NCBI RefSeq assembly: GCF_006716345.1
Contig: NZ_VFOX01000001.1
Location: forward strand, 2,294,001-2,358,000
Origin: Microbacterium saperdae
GTDB taxonomy: Bacteria > Actinomycetota > Actinomycetes > Actinomycetales > Microbacteriaceae
Direction: 5' to 3'
Length of the DNA: 64,000 bases
Both the position numbers and the translations under genes were made by a program. The notes beneath the pieces are model-generated. The model had not been told where the DNA came from. It saw only the letters and a program-made list of their open reading frames with translations, and did not search any database. Shown piece after piece: positions 61,438 to 64,000 of the stretch. The first letter of the stretch is position 1. Each line of letters opens with the position of its first letter.

Positions 61438-63102
61438 CTACTTCGTGACGGGGCTGAGGTGGGTCAGGATGACGGCCGAGGCGGTCGACAGATACGGCAG
61501 CGGTGCCGCGTACATGTCGCTCTCGCTCGGCCACCCCGTGAAGTCCGCGGTGTTGAAGAACGACTGCGAGGCGTTGAGCACCACGGGGATGTACGGCAGA
61601 TCCCGTGCGATCTCGGTCTGGATCGCGGCATAGGCCTGCTGTTTGATCGCCTCGTCCTGCGTCGCACCGGCCTTCTTGACGGCTTCGTCGACGACGGGGT
61701 TCGAGTAACGCGAGTAGTTCTGCCCCTTCGTGGGTTCCTCGCCGACCTGAGCGCTCGCGGTCGTCGTGAAGTACTGGTCGTAGTTGGAGTACGGATCGGC
61801 GACGAGCGACTGCGTGAGTCCGTAGAGGGCGAGCTGGAACTCGCCGGTCGAGATCGGCGTCCAGTACTCGGCCTCGGACACCGTGCGGGCGTTCACGCGA
61901 ATGCCCGCCTCGGCCGCCTGCGCGCTGATCAGCTTCGCGGCGTCGTTGTAGTCGGTCCAGCCGTCCGGAGAGAACAGGTCGAGCTCGATCGCGACCCCGT
62001 CCTTGCCGTAGAAGCCGTCGCTGCCCTTGCTGTATCCGGCCGCCTCGAGGATCCCCTCGGCGGATGCGGCATCCGGCGCCTGCGGGCTCGTCGCCAGAGC
62101 GGGGTCGCCCAGCCACTTCTCATCACGCGGCAGCAGCGCGAAGCTCGGCGACGACTCGCCGGAGAGACCCGCGAAGGCCTTCTTGCTGATGGCGGCACGG
62201 TCGATCGCGATGTTCAGCGCCTGACGCACCGCAGGGTCGGTCTGCGCACCCGTGCAGCCCATCGCGGTGTCGGCGCAGGTCATGATCACGGTGGGATCCT
62301 GCTGCTGGTTCATCGTGCTGATCCGGCCGTTCGCCGTCACCCCATCCGGGTTCGCGATGAACTGCCCGACCCAGTCGAGCTTGCCGGTCTTGAGGAGGTC
62401 CTCCGACGACTGGTTCGAATCGATGCCGATGTCCTGCACCTCCTTGATCTTCGGGGGGCCGTCGCGGAACAGCGGGTTCGCCTCGAGCGTGTACGCCGCG
62501 TCCGTGAACGACTTCAGCGTGTACGGTCCCGAGCCGACCGGCTTCGGGTTCGTCTCGGTCATGTAGTCGTCGATCTCCGACCAGATGTGCTCCGGGATGA
62601 TCCAGGTCGATCCGAGGATCAGCGAGGTCGCGGTGAACTTGGCGGACGAGTACGTGATCACCACGGTCGTGTCGTCGGGCGCCTCTGCCGAGACCATGTC
62701 GGGGTCGAGGTTCGATCCGTACCCGAGGCTGAAGGCGACGTCGGCGGCCGTGAGGTCTTCTCCGTCACTCCACTTGAGGTCGGGCTTGATCTTCACGGTG
62801 AGCACCGTGCCGTCCTCGTTGAACTCGAAGGAGTCGCCGATCAGCCCGACCGGCGCTTCGTCCGAGAGCTGGTTGAAGAAGAAGAGTGGCTCGTAGATCG
62901 CACCGAACGTCATGTGCGTCGCCGTGTCGACAGCGAACGGGTTGAAGTTGTTCGTGATCGGCGTCATCGACCCGGACCACATCCGGAGCGGGCGGTCGCC
63001 TCCGGACGCGCTGCCAGTGGGCGTGCAGCCACCCAGTGCCAGCGCGAGTGCGGCGGCACCGGCGACGAGAGGAAGGGTCTTCCTCCAGCGGTTGTCGTGC
63101 AT
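61438..63102 (-). CDS. peptide-type ABC substrate-binding lipoprotein (probably sugar-binding)
   Basis: 554 residues. Signal peptide with lipobox LGGC (Cys at residue 26), then a family 5 solute-binding domain: MSGSMTPITNNFNPF-type start, LKWSDGEDLTAADVAFSLGYG, VGSGPYTLKSF, VRQALNIAIDRAAI. Family 5 proteins in some actinobacteria and thermophiles bind beta-oligosaccharides such as cellobiose; the GH4 and kinase genes downstream support this, but it is inference. AGGTTCCC precedes the ATG. First gene of an eight-gene operon with tandem operator-like repeats upstream. Confidence 0.93.
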   Translation of the reverse strand: MHDNRWRKTLPLVAGAAALALALGGCTPTGSASGGDRPLRMWSGSMTPITNNFNPFAVDTATHMTFGAIYEPLFFFNQLSDEAPVGLIGDSFEFNEDGTVLTVKIKPDLKWSDGEDLTAADVAFSLGYGSNLDPDMVSAEAPDDTTVVITYSSAKFTATSLILGSTWIIPEHIWSEIDDYMTETNPKPVGSGPYTLKSFTDAAYTLEANPLFRDGPPKIKEVQDIGIDSNQSSEDLLKTGKLDWVGQFIANPDGVTANGRISTMNQQQDPTVIMTCADTAMGCTGAQTDPAVRQALNIAIDRAAISKKAFAGLSGESSPSFALLPRDEKWLGDPALATSPQAPDAASAEGILEAAGYSKGSDGFYGKDGVAIELDLFSPDGWTDYNDAAKLISAQAAEAGIRVNARTVSEAEYWTPISTGEFQLALYGLTQSLVADPYSNYDQYFTTTASAQVGEEPTKGQNYSRYSNPVVDEAVKKAGATQDEAIKQQAYAAIQTEIARDLPYIPVVLNASQSFFNTADFTGWPSESDMYAAPLPYLSTASAVILTHLSPVTK

Positions 63103-63178
63103 GGGAACCTCGTCTCAAGAGCTTCGTTGCTGAAAATCGAGCAGGGCGAACAGGTGTCCACCTGGAGGCGAGGTTATA

Positions 63179-63230
63179 GTAAAGGTTCTTTCCGGTAAAG
63201 ACCTTTCCAATTAATTTGTAAAGAAACTTT
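63179..63230. promoter_or_regulatory. three tandem AAAG-N(2-3)-CTTT sites, probable operator of the sugar operon
   Basis: AAAGGTTCTTT (63181-63191), AAAGACCTTT (63197-63206) and AAAGAAACTTT (63220-63230), each preceded by GT, the first two followed by CC. On the minus strand a -10 candidate TACTAT (63181-63176) touches the first copy. The natural reader is the ROK regulator encoded in the operon; a LacI-type protein is possible. Confidence 0.65.
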
Positions 63231-63252
63231 CTCGATCAGTTCCGTCACTGAT

Positions 63253-63299
63253 GCGGAGAATGCCGCCCGCCCACGATCGGAGCGAACGGCATTCTCCGC
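63253..63299 (-). terminator. inverted repeat after the Eis-like gene
   Basis: GCGGAGAATGCCG and CGGCATTCTCCGC form a perfect 13-bp stem with a 21-nt loop, 50 nt past the Eis-like stop. Probably its terminator, insulating the sugar promoter; the long loop is unusual. Confidence 0.6.
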
Positions 63300-63348
63300 G
63301 ATGCATGCGGCAGCGTTGCGGGTTCTCGCGGGCCTCCGCGAGACGAGA

Positions 63349-64000
63349 TCAGTACCAGATGTCGAGCGAGGGGGCCGGGAACGAGATGAACGCCCTGTCG
63401 AGTCTCTCGACAGTCGCCGCGTCGCCGTGGATCAACCCCGCTCCGTGCAACGCAGCGGCACGTACCCCGCCGGCGTAGAGCGAGGAGAGCGCGGCGACGC
63501 CCATGCGCACATCGGCCCCCTGATCGTCCGTGCGACTCACGGTCGCGACGCCCCGGTCGTCGATCTGCACTCGCCAGTGCCCCTGCGCGAAGCCGAGCGG
63601 GTCATCGATGCCGATCACCACGTCGAGCGGCGCCGAGAAGCGTCGCGCGGTCAACGCCGCGTCGACGTCGAGCACACGCAGCCACCCGTGGTCGTGGACC
63701 TCCTGTGTCACGCCCCGCGCGTCGGCGACGAGCCACGGCAGCGGATCGTCGAGTGGCCGCAGGTCGGCCGTCACCTGATCGACCAGGTCGTGCTGCACGG
63801 CGAATCGCCAGAGCGCCGCGACGGCATCGGTCGTCTCACCCACGAGCAGGCGCACCTGCAACGCGGAGCGGAACGTGCCGTCGATCTCGGTGAGCGTGTA
63901 GACCAGCACACCGCGGACCTCACCGGACGCGTCGCGGTACCGCACACCGCGGACCTTCTCGCGCTCCGCGTCACTCCCGGTGACACCGGCGTAGCCGTCC
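63349..64000 (-). CDS. Eis-like GNAT acetyltransferase, 5' end outside window
   Basis: C-terminal 216 residues. Visible: YRDASGEVRGVLVYTL, LWRFAVQHDLVDQVTADLRPLDDPLPWLVADARG, then WLRVLDVDAALTARRF and a sterol-carrier-like C-terminal domain with VRMGVAALSSLYAGG and final SLDIWY. This is the Eis (enhanced intracellular survival) layout, in which the C-terminal carboxylate acts as catalytic base. Eis enzymes acetylate amines such as aminoglycosides at several positions; the natural substrate is uncertain. The acetyl-CoA-binding N-terminal domain lies beyond the right edge. Confidence 0.85.
   Translation of the reverse strand, partial: DGYAGVTGSDAEREKVRGVRYRDASGEVRGVLVYTLTEIDGTFRSALQVRLLVGETTDAVAALWRFAVQHDLVDQVTADLRPLDDPLPWLVADARGVTQEVHDHGWLRVLDVDAALTARRFSAPLDVVIGIDDPLGFAQGHWRVQIDDRGVATVSRTDDQGADVRMGVAALSSLYAGGVRAAALHGAGLIHGDAATVERLDRAFISFPAPSLDIWY

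Noticed and set aside
1..64000. Search for tRNA or rRNA genes, CRISPR repeats, insertion sequences, attachment sites and replication origins
   Set aside because: No transposase or integrase gene, no spaced identical repeats, no tRNA-like intergenic sequence and no DnaA-box cluster seen by eye. Gaps between genes are all under 300 bases.

Overview
The window is gene-dense, high-GC DNA with no tRNA, rRNA, CRISPR array or insertion sequence that I can see. It reads as the chromosome of an actinobacterium of the Microbacteriaceae, most likely Microbacterium. The reasons are the fused actinobacterial 2-oxoglutarate decarboxylase (Kgd/OdhA type), a GuaB1-type IMP dehydrogenase paralogue, a CtpE-like P-type ATPase, DUF3097 and DUF6325 proteins, an OhrR/Ohr pair, a DtxR/IdeR-like iron box, and many starts that look leaderless (a TANNNT hexamer 6-7 nt before the start codon). 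The genus is an inference; no marker RNA is present.

Layout. 1-6.7 kb: a SulP anion transporter cut by the left edge, a SHOCT membrane protein, a DUF6325 protein, a large LuxR-family ATPase regulator and two membrane proteins. 6.8-10.4 kb: a sulfatase module made of a Cys-type sulfatase, its formylglycine-generating enzyme and a HAD phosphatase, headed by a possible 27-codon leader ORF. 10.4-15 kb: a DHA2 drug-efflux MFS with a palindromic operator, a small membrane protein and a CtpE-like cation ATPase. 15-17.5 kb: ohrR-ohr-quinone reductase, then RidA. 17.5-26.4 kb: housekeeping and membrane-stress genes (DUF1304, CPBP protease, TrmB, DUF3097, TPM-domain protein with PspA, arginase family, a small HEAVH protein, an iron-boxed SIP protein, a tyrosine phosphatase and an AhpD-like protein). 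26.5-32.5 kb: an alpha/beta hydrolase and a complete dipeptide-type ABC operon. 32.6-41.5 kb: a lipoprotein, GNAT, Ung, SDR, MetY, a membrane EEP-family protein, a lipoprotein, MetX, a Nudix hydrolase and an MFS transporter. 41.5-45.2 kb: the operon nnrD - GT87 - MTH1187 thiamine-binding protein - divergent protein kinase. 45.2-54.1 kb: an Old Yellow Enzyme, two coupled CNNM/CorC-type proteins behind a possible Pro/Asp-rich leader peptide, GuaB1, and Kgd. 54.2-63.2 kb: an eight-gene sugar-uptake operon (binding protein, two permeases, two ATPases, ROK regulator, GH4 glycosidase, BadF-type kinase), with three tandem AAAG-N(2-3)-CTTT operator-like sites at its head and an apparent frameshift in one ATPase gene. 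The right edge cuts an Eis-like acetyltransferase.

Functional links. MetX and MetY give the acetylhomoserine route to homocysteine. OhrR/Ohr answers organic peroxide. The sulfatase can be matured by the adjacent FGE. The GH4 locus suggests ABC import of a disaccharide, phosphorylation by a cytosolic kinase and NAD-dependent cleavage. The observations most worth a second look are the CNNM leader peptide, the frameshifted ABC ATPase in a patch of unusual codon use, the sugar locus logic, the kinase operon, and the recurring leaderless promoter with conserved 6-nt spacers. No gap between genes exceeds 300 bases.
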